From Armatimonadota bacterium (GTDB taxonomy: Bacteria > Armatimonadota > Armatimonadia > Armatimonadales > Armatimonadaceae), in NCBI GenBank assembly GCA_026392155.1, contig JAPLCP010000174.1, positions 1 through 50,538 of the forward strand: a DNA stretch of 50,538 nt, written 5' to 3'. Each line of letters opens with the position of its first letter. Positions within the stretch are counted from its first letter, which is position 1. A model generated the notes under the pieces. The model did not search any database, was not told the origin of the DNA, and saw only the letters and a program-made list of their open reading frames with translations. Below, in pieces: positions 43,273 to 50,538 of the stretch. Made by a program: the position numbers and the translations under genes.

Positions 43273-45165
43273 TTGAAGGAAATCATCGTCAATAGTGACG
43301 CACGAGAGACGCGCGTTGCTGTCCGCGAAGACGGACAACTGATTGAGTTGCATATTGAGCGTGATGAGCGCGTGGTGGGAAGCATCTACAAGGGCCGGGT
43401 AGACAATATCGTGGCTGGGATTGATGCCGCTTTTGTGGACATTGGGCTAGATCGGAACGCCTTTCTCTACGCCGGAGATATTATTCCGGGTGGCGGTGGC
43501 GACGATCTGGAAGAAGAGGGTGGCTTTGACCGCCGTGGCCGTCGCCCACGCTCCCACACTCCCATTCGCGATCTGGTGCGCCGGGGCCAGGAAGTGCTCG
43601 TGCAGGTTACCAAGGGCGCTCGAAGCACCAAGGGAAGCCGGGTCAGCACTCGCATCTCTCTGCCTGGGCGCTATCTTGTGTTCATGCCCGAGGAGAACTC
43701 TACCGGAGTCTCGCGCAAGATAGACGATCCCCGAGAGCGAGACCGCCTAAAGAAGATTATCGAGAGCATCCGCAAGCCCGGCTACGGCCTGATTGTTCGC
43801 ACCGAAGCTGAGGGAAAGACCGAGCGCGAGCTGCGCCAGGACCTAGAGTTTCTGGAGCGCTCGTGGGCGGAGATCAAGGCGAAGGCGACGGCGATGCCCG
43901 CGCCGAACCTCATCCATGCTGACCTGACACTGCTTCTGCGTATCCTGCGCGACACATTTGGCTCCGATGTCGAGAAGATGTATCTCGACTCAACAGCAGA
44001 GTACCGCAAGGCGCATGAGCTACTCGACTTCTTTGGGCCGACCCTCAAAGACCGCGTCGTGCTGTACGATGGCGACAGGGCGATCTTTGAGAACTTTGGA
44101 ATCGAGGCGGAGATTGAGCGCTATATCAAACGTCGCGTTCCTCTCAAGTCTGGTGGCTACTTGGTGATTGACCAGGCTGAGGCTCTGACTGCAATTGATG
44201 TTAACTCCGGAAAGTTTGGGGGCAAGACCGAGGGGCTCAATGACACGATTGTCCAGACCAACCTAGAAGCCGTAAATGAGATCGCACGCCAGCTTCGTCT
44301 GCGAGACATGGGCGGCATTATTGTCCTTGACTTGATTGACATGAACAATGCCAGCGATCGTCGCAAAGTGGAGCAGGCCTTTGAGAGTGCCCTCAAGACC
44401 GATAAGAACCGCTGTAAGGTCAGCCATATCTCCCCGCTAGGCCTCATTGAGATGACCCGAAAGCGCACCGGCGAGACCGTCAATGAGCAGATGGATGAGG
44501 TCTGCCCTTACTGTGCCGGAACCGGCCAGGTTTCGTCGCCGCAGAGTGTGGCCATGGTGATCGAGCGTGATCTACGGCGACGGGCACGGAGCGAGAAGGG
44601 GGAGGCATTCCTGGTAAGCTGTCATCCCTTAGTTGCCGCTGCCCTTGTGGGAGAAGATGGCTCTGAGCTAGAAGAGCTGGAGCACGCGCTGGAGCGAGGG
44701 ATCTATGTCCGTGCTACGGAAGTGGGTCACCATGAAAAGTACGAGCTGACCACGGGGCGCCTAGATGATTTTGACCGCCGCTATGGAGCGATCAAGCGGG
44801 GGCAGATGGTAGAGGCGCGTGTGCTGACCATCAGTGATAGTGTCCCCCCCGTTGCGGCAGGGCTGGCGGAAGGCGGAATGATCGTCTTCGTTCCCCCAAC
44901 GGGCCGTCAACCAGGCCATGGTGTGCGCGTCCGACTGGCCTCCGTCAACCGCTCGTTTGCGGTGGGTGAGGTGCAGGGCAAGGGCAACAATAATGGCGGC
45001 GGTGGCAGTGAGCCCCCGTCCTCTCCAAAGCCTGAGCCGCCCCGCGCCACTAAAGCAGCACCTCGCGAGCCTGCTCAGGCAGATCCCGCCAGTGACGAAG
45101 GCCGCAACCGCCGCCGCCGCCGTCGTGGTGGAGGACAGCGCACCGGCACCGCGGCTTCGGCTTAG
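43273..45165 (+). CDS. Ribonuclease E/G family endoribonuclease
   Basis: This encodes 630 residues with a TTG start and AGGAGA 5 nt upstream. The order is: an S1 domain split by a Gly/Asp/Arg-rich insert (about residues 75-100), the 5'-sensor region, and the DNase I-like catalytic domain with Asp in LTAIDVNSGKFGG (about 310) and in IIVLDLIDMN (about 355). The zinc link is CPYCAGTG (about 412-419). After the small domain comes a TRAM-like beta module (about 515-575) and a disordered basic tail ending in an Arg-rich RRRRRRGGG. It processes rRNA and mRNA. It is between RNase G and RNase E in size. Confidence 0.95.
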   Translation: MKEIIVNSDARETRVAVREDGQLIELHIERDERVVGSIYKGRVDNIVAGIDAAFVDIGLDRNAFLYAGDIIPGGGGDDLEEEGGFDRRGRRPRSHTPIRDLVRRGQEVLVQVTKGARSTKGSRVSTRISLPGRYLVFMPEENSTGVSRKIDDPRERDRLKKIIESIRKPGYGLIVRTEAEGKTERELRQDLEFLERSWAEIKAKATAMPAPNLIHADLTLLLRILRDTFGSDVEKMYLDSTAEYRKAHELLDFFGPTLKDRVVLYDGDRAIFENFGIEAEIERYIKRRVPLKSGGYLVIDQAEALTAIDVNSGKFGGKTEGLNDTIVQTNLEAVNEIARQLRLRDMGGIIVLDLIDMNNASDRRKVEQAFESALKTDKNRCKVSHISPLGLIEMTRKRTGETVNEQMDEVCPYCAGTGQVSSPQSVAMVIERDLRRRARSEKGEAFLVSCHPLVAAALVGEDGSELEELEHALERGIYVRATEVGHHEKYELTTGRLDDFDRRYGAIKRGQMVEARVLTISDSVPPVAAGLAEGGMIVFVPPTGRQPGHGVRVRLASVNRSFAVGEVQGKGNNNGGGGSEPPSSPKPEPPRATKAAPREPAQADPASDEGRNRRRRRRGGGQRTGTAASA

Positions 45166-46145
45166 CGCTTGAGCTGGGCCTGCTCCCATGCCAGTGTCTC
45201 GGGGAGTCCTTCTTCGAGGCTGCGGGGAGCATAACCCAGCTCTTGCTTTGCCTTGCTATTATCACCCAGGTAGGTAGTGCCCGCGGAGACGCGCAGAAAC
45301 TCGGAGGAGTACTGCTCGGGCAAGGTGAGACGGATGCTCTCTAGGAGTGCCATCGTGCTGGCGAGGGCTCGGAGCATTCCGGGAGAAGCACGGCGCTTGG
45401 TGAGCGGGATTCCCGTGAGCTTCTCTGCGATTTCCAGCGCCTCCACCAGAGTATGGGGCGGTCCGGCGATGATATAGCTCTCGCCGGGCTTTCCTTTTTC
45501 CATCGCCAGCCAGTGCCCCAAGACAATGTCGTCCACGTGTGCCCAGCAGTAGGCCGCGCCCTGCGGGATCAGGGGGAGCTTTCGGGTAAGAAACTGCTGG
45601 AAGGTCTGGTGGGCTGCGCTGGTGTCGCCGGGGCCGTAGACAAGGCCCGGCTGGACAACTACCAGAGGAAGCCCCTGCGCGATAAACGCGTCCGCGATGT
45701 CATGAGCCGCGGCCTTGGTACGGTCATACTCCGAGAGGTGTGGGCCGTCGTAGCGATAGTTTTCGTCGGGTAGCTCGCCGTGGGTGTCGGAGAAAATAGC
45801 CAGCGTGGACGTGTACACGCCCTTGGGGATTGCCAGCTCCTGCATTACTCCTAACACATTACGGGTTCCCTCGACATTGACTGCCACTCCCTCATTCGAC
45901 CTTGCCCCTGGCCCGATCTTGTACCAGCCCGCCACATGAAAGACACTCTCGCAACCCGGCATTGCGGCTCTGAGGGACGAAAGATCAGTAATATCGCCTT
46001 TAGCCAGTGTTACTCCAAGCTCCGCGAGATTTTGTGCCTTTTCGGGAGAGCGTACCAGCGCCACGACCTCGTGACCCTGTGCGCGTAGAAGTGCCGCCAA
46101 GCGTCCGCCAATAAAGCCGGTCGCCCCGGTTAGAAAATAACGCAT
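45162..46145 (-). CDS. NAD-dependent epimerase/dehydratase (extended SDR)
   Basis: This encodes 327 residues. The Rossmann motif TGATGFIGGRLA lies at residues 6-17, and the catalytic set is TSTLAIF with Ser/Thr, and YDRTK (Tyr-x-x-x-Lys). It resembles the hopanoid-associated sugar epimerase (HpnA) and dihydroflavonol-reductase-like branch; the substrate cannot be fixed. It overlaps the rne/rng stop by 4 bp on the opposite strand. A small gene of unknown function ends 4 bp upstream and is probably co-transcribed. Confidence 0.88.
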   Translation of the reverse strand: MRYFLTGATGFIGGRLAALLRAQGHEVVALVRSPEKAQNLAELGVTLAKGDITDLSSLRAAMPGCESVFHVAGWYKIGPGARSNEGVAVNVEGTRNVLGVMQELAIPKGVYTSTLAIFSDTHGELPDENYRYDGPHLSEYDRTKAAAHDIADAFIAQGLPLVVVQPGLVYGPGDTSAAHQTFQQFLTRKLPLIPQGAAYCWAHVDDIVLGHWLAMEKGKPGESYIIAGPPHTLVEALEIAEKLTGIPLTKRRASPGMLRALASTMALLESIRLTLPEQYSSEFLRVSAGTTYLGDNSKAKQELGYAPRSLEEGLPETLAWEQAQLKR

Positions 46146-46149
46146 GAGG

Positions 46150-46461
46150 TTATCGCTTCTTCTTGACGCTCATGGGTTTGAGAGGCTTGCTGGCCTGATC
46201 GTGCTCCCGCAGGAACTTTTCCACAAAGCGGGGGCCACGGTCTTCGACAAGCTTCTCCAGCACAAGACGTGTTCGTGCTTCTTCCAGCGTGATTTTGTTG
46301 GCCTCGGCGGAGTCAAGGAGAGCTTTCTCTAAAAAGGCGATCGAGGACTCGGTCTGTGTGGCCATCCACTGCTCCCAGAGGCGAGCAATGCGCTCAGGAG
46401 TGCCGTAGAGCTGGGCAAAGCGCTCCCAGACATTGGTGTGTAACGAATCGGTTTCGGGCAT
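46150..46461 (-). CDS. Small hypothetical protein, helical
   Basis: This encodes 103 residues. It is predicted almost entirely helical (WERFAQLYGTPERIARLWEQWM, FLEKALLDSAEANKITLEEARTRLVL) with a basic tail (PLKPMSVKKKR). No family was recognised. TAGAAT lies 6 nt before the ATG, so it starts a leaderless transcript that continues into the SDR gene 4 bp downstream. A nucleic-acid or partner-binding role is only a guess from the charged helices. Confidence 0.65.
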   Translation of the reverse strand: MPETDSLHTNVWERFAQLYGTPERIARLWEQWMATQTESSIAFLEKALLDSAEANKITLEEARTRLVLEKLVEDRGPRFVEKFLREHDQASKPLKPMSVKKKR

Positions 46462-46470
46462 ATCGCTATT

Positions 46471-46896
46471 CTATCGGTTAGGGCTGTAGTTAGCCGTGCG
46501 AAGAAGAAGAAAAGCCAAGGTGCCCAGAAGAAGCACGGCAAGAATACTGCCCCCAACTCGTAGCTGCTTCTGCTTGCGCTCTTGACGATCTCGCTCAGGA
46601 TTGGGCCAACCGACGGCTTTATACGTGCTGGCGTAGGTGTACATGGCGCTATCGGCAGCACGATTAAGAATGTCCTCCGAGTTTGCTGCAACTTCCATCT
46701 TGATACGCCCTGCCCGTCCCGGCTTCCAGGTGATCATGACATCGGCAGGCTCACCGTCTATCTTGATGATTCCCACAATTTGCCCATTGGCAAGATTGGT
46801 TTGTGTGACCTTGCCAAGTCGGCGATAGGCACGCAAGGCTCGCTCGCCTACACGCTCCATATCTCCTTCGACGGATAGTTCTAAGTACCGACTCAT
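46471..46896 (-). CDS. Hypothetical tail-anchored protein
   Basis: This encodes 141 residues. The soluble N-terminal part (1-110) is mixed alpha/beta (RYLELSVEGDMERVGERALRAY, then VGIIKIDGEPADVMITWKPG), in the style of a small domain that handles envelope or lipid components. A charged stretch (ERDRQERKQKQ) precedes a single C-terminal membrane helix (GGSILAVLLLGTLAFLLL), leaving a short tail. No family was recognised. CATAAT lies 8 nt before the ATG, a weaker leaderless-type box. The stop lies 9 bp before the next start. Confidence 0.65.
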   Translation of the reverse strand: MSRYLELSVEGDMERVGERALRAYRRLGKVTQTNLANGQIVGIIKIDGEPADVMITWKPGRAGRIKMEVAANSEDILNRAADSAMYTYASTYKAVGWPNPERDRQERKQKQLRVGGSILAVLLLGTLAFLLLRTANYSPNR

Positions 46897-46905
46897 CTCT
46901 CTTTA

Positions 46906-47619
46906 TTATGACGTAGAATTTGGGCCAGTGTTGCGCCAGAGTGAAATTTTTGCGTCCGAAAGCAGCTCCGCCACACTCCAGAGAGGCAGGCCGATCACAT
47001 TGGAAGGGTCGCCTTCGAGATGCGTGACAAACGGCATGGCACCTCCCTGTATACCATAACCTCCGGCTTTGTCGAGTGGCTCACCTGTGGCAACATAGGC
47101 ACGGATCGCATCTTCAGGCAGGTGGGCCATGGTCACGCGGGTCTCGACAACGGTCAGCGCCTCTGCGATGATCTGGCCGGGCTGAGCTACTGTGAGAAGC
47201 GCAACTCCGGAGAAGACCTTGTGGGTCTTGCCCGAGAGCGAGCGCAGCATCTGGATAGCATCGTCGGAGTCTGTTGGCTTTCCGAGAATAGTGCCATCGG
47301 GCGCGACTACATCGGTGTCCACGCCCAGTATCCAGCCTGCGTGTCGCTGCGCAACATCTTGGGCCTTGCTGAGCGCGGCCTGCTGGACATAGACACGTCC
47401 GTCTGTCAGATACGCCAGCGACGACTCATCGAAGCGGCTTACCTCCACGATAAACTCGACCCCAAGCAGGCCCAAGAGCTGTTGCCGACGTGGGGAGGCC
47501 GAGGCTAGGACGAGCTTAGCCAGCCGCTTCGCCCTCAGGCTTCTTGCGGGTGCGTGGCGCGGCAGGTTTCTTGGGCGCAGGCTTTGGCTTGGCTTCTGCG
47601 ACCGGTTTTTCCTCTGCAA
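46906..47619 (-). CDS. maf: Maf family nucleotide pyrophosphatase (start uncertain)
   Basis: The Maf core begins at KLVLASASPRRQQLLGLLG and contains GVDTDVVAPDGTILGKP, KTHKVFSGVALL and KAGGYGIQGGAMPFV, ending with SNVIGLPLWSVAELL. It hydrolyses non-canonical or UTP/dTTP-type nucleotides. The frame is open to TTG 47619, but the first 32 codons only mirror the neighbouring gene and overlap it by 104 bp. No ATG, GTG or TTG lies between there and the core; CTG at 47523 or 47538 would give a normal length. The neighbour's stop TAA (47516-47518) overlaps this point, so coupled re-initiation is possible. Confidence 0.82.
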   Translation of the reverse strand: MQRKNRSQKPSQSLRPRNLPRHAPARSLRAKRLAKLVLASASPRRQQLLGLLGVEFIVEVSRFDESSLAYLTDGRVYVQQAALSKAQDVAQRHAGWILGVDTDVVAPDGTILGKPTDSDDAIQMLRSLSGKTHKVFSGVALLTVAQPGQIIAEALTVVETRVTMAHLPEDAIRAYVATGEPLDKAGGYGIQGGAMPFVTHLEGDPSNVIGLPLWSVAELLSDAKISLWRNTGPNSTS

Positions 47620-48163
47620 CTGGCGCTGAGGCGGGCTCGTCGTCTAGCTCAAGCATGGAAAACGGCGATACTTCAGCGGGTTTTTCTGGCTCTGTCACCG
47701 TGGTAGGGGCGGAAGTCTCGGTGGGCTCGGGGCTGACTTGTTGCTCTAGCTCACGAACACGGTTCTCCAGTGCCTCAATGTCATCAAAATCACTGGTGCC
47801 CGTGCCAGGCGCTGCATCGCCTTTATGGGTTGCCTTGTTGAAGACATCGGTAACATTAAAGCCTTTAAAGCTCTCGCTCAGCCTCTCACGGATGGGACGG
47901 CCCTTCTCTTCCATATCGGCCAGAAAGCCCGGGGTGTCCTGGCGAATCTGCCGCACTGAGTCGTCGAGCTGGCGGGCTGCCTGATCCAGAAGATCCACGG
48001 CTGCCTTACCCAGACCAAACGTAATGTCAGTGACACGCTCCGCCGTCAGCGGGGGCATCGTTTTTTGCGTCTCAGAAGTGGCTTCTGCCTGCGCTTCAGC
48101 TTCCACGGTTGTTGTCTCCTCAGGAGTGGGGTTGGGGGTTTCGAGGGTAGGTTCGTCGTTCAT
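47516..48163 (-). CDS. Phasin-like helical protein with acidic head and Lys/Pro/Ala tail
   Basis: This encodes 215 residues. Residues 1-40 are acidic and Thr/Glu-rich; 40-115 form amphipathic helices (ITFGLGKAAVDLLDQAARQLDDSV); a short coiled coil follows (IEALENRVRELEQQV, about 130-144); then an acidic linker and a tail of Lys-Pro-Ala repeats (KPKPAPKKPAAPRTRKKP). The helix-plus-KPA-tail plan resembles phasins such as PhaF, which bind storage granules and DNA, but no phasin motif is decisive and no pha genes are nearby. Its stop codon overlaps the beginning of the maf core. Confidence 0.6.
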   Translation of the reverse strand: MNDEPTLETPNPTPEETTTVEAEAQAEATSETQKTMPPLTAERVTDITFGLGKAAVDLLDQAARQLDDSVRQIRQDTPGFLADMEEKGRPIRERLSESFKGFNVTDVFNKATHKGDAAPGTGTSDFDDIEALENRVRELEQQVSPEPTETSAPTTVTEPEKPAEVSPFSMLELDDEPASAPVAEEKPVAEAKPKPAPKKPAAPRTRKKPEGEAAG

Positions 48164-48211
48164 AGTACTTAGGACAGCATAAACGGTAGTTGGGTTGCGT
48201 CTATTAACGTA

Positions 48212-48766
48212 TTAAAGCGGTCCTGCATAAACATCGCGCTTGAGAATACCCACGTAGGGCAGGTTCCGGTAGCGCTGGTTCCAGTCGAGGCCATAGCCGA
48301 TCACGAATGCATCGGGGATGGTGAAGCCCACGTAGTCGGCCTCGAGAGGCGCACCACGCTTGGCGGGCTTGTCCAAGAACGTGATGATCTTCACGGATGC
48401 GGGTGCGCGCTGACGTAGATTCCGCAGAACATAGCTCAGGGTCAGGCCCGTGTCAATGATGTCCTCGACAATGACCACATGGCGGCCCTCAATAGACTCA
48501 TCGAGGTCCATGGTCAGGCGTACTTCCCCCGTGGAGTTGATGCCACTGTAGGACGAGACTCCCATCAGGTCCAGGGTAAGAGGCAGGTCAATGGCACGCA
48601 TTAGATCCGAGAGGAAGGGGAGTGAGCCTTTCATGATCGTCACTAAATGGAGATCGCGTCCAGCATAGTCTTGGGTGAGCTGCGCTCCCAGCTCGCGAAC
48701 CCGCTGCTGGACCTGCGCCTCACTGTAGAGCACTTCTTGAATATCATCGTGCATCGGATGGGGCAT
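48212..48766 (-). CDS. hpt: Hypoxanthine phosphoribosyltransferase
   Basis: This encodes 184 residues. The PRPP-binding loop VVIVEDIIDTGLT lies at residues 97-109, preceded by VTIMKGSLPFLSDL and followed by KPAKRGAPLEADYVGF and VIGYGLDWNQRYRNLP, all typical of bacterial Hpt. It salvages hypoxanthine or guanine with PRPP to IMP or GMP in the cytoplasm. TACAAT lies 5 nt before ATG 48766, within the last codons of the upstream gene, suggesting its own leaderless promoter. The usual tilS-hpt-ftsH order is not seen. Confidence 0.95.
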   Translation of the reverse strand: MPHPMHDDIQEVLYSEAQVQQRVRELGAQLTQDYAGRDLHLVTIMKGSLPFLSDLMRAIDLPLTLDLMGVSSYSGINSTGEVRLTMDLDESIEGRHVVIVEDIIDTGLTLSYVLRNLRQRAPASVKIITFLDKPAKRGAPLEADYVGFTIPDAFVIGYGLDWNQRYRNLPYVGILKRDVYAGPL

Positions 48767-48769
48767 GGG

Positions 48770-49435
48770 CTATTGTACCGCGTGTTTTCGGAGACTTACC
48801 GTCAGTAGGCCTACACCAACGAGCCCCGGCACCCAGAGCCCCATGTTCAGGCAGACACTCGTCCAGAACGCAATGCTCAGTAGTCCGCTGGTCATGACTT
48901 CTATCGGAGCACTCGCCCAGTCAGACTTTCGTCCCAGCCATGCCCCGAGTGAGCCGGAGAGTAGCCAGCCCAAGAAATTAGAGAGGGGCACGGAAAAGTA
49001 TGCCCCACCCGCCTCGTAGCGCCAGAACTCCTGCGCCACCGCACCCGGATCAAGGCACAGGTCCACTCCGACGAGTAGGGCTCCGGCCAGGAAAATCCGT
49101 CCTTGTGAGAGGGTCAGTGCCCAGAGCGCCAGCGGCGTCCACGAGAACGGGACGGTCCACGGTACGGCATCAAACAAGAGCTTCCCGATCTTGGGACCGT
49201 AGGAGAACCGCCCATAGGGCACGCCTGTCTTCACCGCCACGGTCTCTAAAACCAGCGCGTAGGCTCCCAGAAGCACTAGCAAACCCACGCCACGCTTTGC
49301 CCCGAGCCAGCGCACGATTGCGGCATAGCTCGGCCAGGCAAAGACCAACACGAAGATCGCCGAGACAATCGCCAGCTCGGGGCGGACGGGGAAACGCGCG
49401 ACGAAAAAACCGCTGATAGCGGCGAAAATAAGCAC
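48770..49435 (-). CDS. CruF-like carotenoid biosynthesis protein (DUF422)
   Basis: This encodes 221 residues from GTG 49435 with about seven membrane helices; an open frame to 49567 overlaps the divergent gene and is rejected. The DUF422 marks are visible: VKTGVPYGRFSYGPKIG, VPWTVPFSWTPLALWAL, GVDLCLDPGAVAQEFWRYE and GAYFSVPLSNFLGWLL. CruF is a carotenoid 1',2'-hydratase that acts on the psi ends of lycopene-type carotenoids or C50 intermediates in the membrane. Divergent to a UbiA-type lycopene-elongase-like gene, it points to a bacterioruberin-like pathway. Only 3 bp separate its stop from the hpt start. Confidence 0.85.
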   Translation of the reverse strand: MLIFAAISGFFVARFPVRPELAIVSAIFVLVFAWPSYAAIVRWLGAKRGVGLLVLLGAYALVLETVAVKTGVPYGRFSYGPKIGKLLFDAVPWTVPFSWTPLALWALTLSQGRIFLAGALLVGVDLCLDPGAVAQEFWRYEAGGAYFSVPLSNFLGWLLSGSLGAWLGRKSDWASAPIEVMTSGLLSIAFWTSVCLNMGLWVPGLVGVGLLTVSLRKHAVQ

Positions 49436-49455
49436 AGACGGTAGAATAAGCCGTG
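49433..49455. promoter_or_regulatory. Overlapping bidirectional leaderless -10 boxes
   Basis: In a 17-bp space TAGAAT on the plus strand (49442-49447) lies 5 nt before GTG 49453, and TATTCT on the minus strand (49443-49448) lies 7 nt before GTG 49435. The two boxes share five base pairs, so one short motif would fire both carotenoid genes. Confidence 0.5.
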
Positions 49456-50289
49456 ACCCTCGCCCGCCTTTGGCAGACAAGCCGCCCTCGATTTTGGATG
49501 TATGTTCTTGGCCCCTACGTGGTGGGTCTTGCGGCTCTGAAGTCACCTGCGGTTTTCTACTCTCCACTGGCTCTGCTCTTTCTGGCGTATTTTCTGCTCC
49601 CGGCGAATCTGCTGATCTATGGCATCAACGATATCTTCGACTACGAGACGGATGTTCTTAATGCCAAGAAACGCGGCTACGAGGCATTGGTTCCCCCGGA
49701 TGCAAGAAAGCCTCTGACGATTGCCATTGTCCTGACTAACCTGCCGTTCTTTATCGCCGCGTTTTTTCTACCACAGCCCGCGCAGCTTGCCCTACTGGCG
49801 TTTGTTGCGCTCTCTGCATTCTACTCCGCGCCCCCCATTCGGGCAAAGGCGAAGCCCTTCTTGGACGCTGCATTCAATGCGCTCTATCTGTGCCCTGGCT
49901 ATGTCGCTTACTTTCTCGCAGGCGGCAACACTCTCTCCCTCCCGACTCTCTTGGCGGGCTGGGCGTGGGTGATGGCGATGCAAGCCTACTCCGCCGTCCC
50001 GGACATCACCGCAGACAAAGAAAGCAAGACGTTTACGGTGGCGACGACGCTGGGATTGCGTGGGACACTGCTCTTTTGCCTCGCGCTCTATCTCACCGCC
50101 GCCGCACTTGCCTCGGTTACCCTCGGCTGGCTCGCTCTGCCATTGGGCCTTGTCTACGCCACGCTCATGCTACTCTCGCTCCGTGCCGGAACCGAAGAGG
50201 GCGTGATGAAGCTCTACAAAAACTTCCCTCTTCTGAATACCTTCTGCGGAATGATTCTCTTCTTTGCCGCACTCCTACCGTTGCGCTAG
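49453..50289 (+). CDS. UbiA-family prenyltransferase, lycopene-elongase-like
   Basis: This encodes 278 residues with a GTG start and about eight or nine membrane helices. The first Asp-rich motif is INDIFDYETDVLN and the second is VPDITADKESK. The pattern SRPRFWMYVLGPYVVG at the N-terminus, FYSAPPIRAKAKPFLD in the middle and AMQAYSAVPDI later is characteristic of lycopene elongases (LbtA/CrtEb/LyeJ type), which add C5 prenyl units to lycopene ends to build C50 carotenoids. The divergent CruF-like gene supports this. The identity of the acceptor is inferred. Confidence 0.85.
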   Translation: MTLARLWQTSRPRFWMYVLGPYVVGLAALKSPAVFYSPLALLFLAYFLLPANLLIYGINDIFDYETDVLNAKKRGYEALVPPDARKPLTIAIVLTNLPFFIAAFFLPQPAQLALLAFVALSAFYSAPPIRAKAKPFLDAAFNALYLCPGYVAYFLAGGNTLSLPTLLAGWAWVMAMQAYSAVPDITADKESKTFTVATTLGLRGTLLFCLALYLTAAALASVTLGWLALPLGLVYATLMLLSLRAGTEEGVMKLYKNFPLLNTFCGMILFFAALLPLR

Positions 50290-50290
50290 T

Positions 50291-50538
50291 TTAGTCCACC
50301 ACACTGGCGCAGGCCATTTCTAATACTCTTCGCAGGCCATCGTCACCGCCGAGGGTGCCGTCGTGGAAGAGGCTGCGGGGCGTTGGTTTCCAAGTGTCAC
50401 GGCTGGTGTCTTGTTGCGGCTGGGGGATTTTCGTGTAGGTCGGGTCGTACTGGAAGTTGCCACCACCCATTTTGTAGAGCACCAAGTCCAGCGACGGCAC
50501 GACATAGAGGCAGAAGCCGCCCGCGCCGGACTTCCAGA
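50291..50538 (-). CDS. C-terminal end of a serine hydrolase (beta-lactamase family), partial
   Basis: The last 82 codons of a gene that enters from beyond the window edge can be read in the frame starting at 50536: WKSGAGGFCLYVVPSLDLVLYKMGG, then a Pro/Gln-rich tail and RVLEMACASVVD. The block G-x-G-x-[YFC]-x-V-V-P-x-L-D-L-V is the C-terminal strand of class C beta-lactamase-like serine hydrolases and esterases. The catalytic SxxK and YxN motifs lie outside. It converges on the prenyltransferase with 1 bp between stops. Confidence 0.75.
   Translation of the reverse strand, partial: WKSGAGGFCLYVVPSLDLVLYKMGGGNFQYDPTYTKIPQPQQDTSRDTWKPTPRSLFHDGTLGGDDGLRRVLEMACASVVD

Noticed and set aside
49436-49567. 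N-terminal extension of the CruF-like protein
   Set aside because: It would overlap the start of the divergent prenyltransferase by 115 bp and consists of polar shadow sequence; the membrane protein begins naturally at GTG 49435.

Overview
This window comes from a GC-rich, Gram-negative-type (diderm) bacterium. The best guess is a member of the Armatimonadota, but no rRNA or other decisive marker is present, so this is inference. The support is: an outer-membrane-type beta protein ending in Phe; a PEP-CTERM anchored protein; Tat-type signal peptides; GH95 and DUF5060-type glycosidases; a Uma2 nuclease; a CruF plus lycopene-elongase-type pair that suggests red C50 carotenoids; and many genes whose start codon lies 5-8 nt behind a TANNNT box, as expected of leaderless mRNAs. 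No phage, plasmid backbone, CRISPR array, rRNA or tRNA was seen.

Layout. 1-3779: a strong promoter with a structured leader, a tiny secreted Trp-Gly repeat protein, a terminator, then a giant repetitive secreted or outer-membrane protein. 3784-13106: radC, a DUF5060/GH5-like glycosidase, a DinB-like protein, a hypothetical gene, a methyltransferase overlapping recF, a GH95 fucosidase and a 5'-nucleotidase-like protein with altered catalytic residues. 13121-15414: a Uma2-neighbourhood fusion protein, a Uma2 endonuclease, two hairpin-array repeats and uppS. 15477-25134: an esterase-like hydrolase, TgpA-type transglutaminase and DUF58 genes split by a probable IS200/IS605-type remnant, an MBL-fold hydrolase, a GtrB-like glycosyltransferase and ligA. 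25168-25460 is a double hairpin array. 25503-33681: a hypothetical gene, the sucA-sucB operon and a polysaccharide operon (GT2, GT2, O-antigen-ligase/TPR). 33738-36076: a TPR protein, a HicB-like/PIN toxin-antitoxin operon with a third gene, another hairpin array and a 21-bp tandem-repeat ORF. 36076-43198: an ATP10/thioredoxin-like protein, aat, pyrimidine nucleoside phosphorylase, the PEP-CTERM protein, vanZ-like, rarA, a TPR protein and gtrA. 43273-50538: RNase E/G, an SDR epimerase, small hypotheticals, maf, a phasin-like protein, hpt, cruF-like, a lycopene-elongase-like UbiA gene and the 3' end of a serine hydrolase gene.

How the genes fit together. Most of the content is housekeeping: DNA repair (recF, ligA, rarA, radC), the TCA cycle (sucAB), nucleotide salvage (hpt, pdp, maf), isoprenoids and envelope (uppS, GtrB/GtrA-like, GT2 plus ligase), and RNA and protein turnover (rne/rng, aat). 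UppS supplies the lipid carrier that the GT2, GtrA/GtrB-like and ligase proteins would use. The accessory layer lies at 13.1-14.6 kb and 34.2-36.1 kb. In both places nuclease-type genes (Uma2, PIN) sit beside members of an unusual repeat family made of several small hairpins whose stems change in sequence while pairing is kept. These repeats, the leaderless-promoter pattern, the IS-like remnant and the 7-residue repeat ORF are the features most worth following up.
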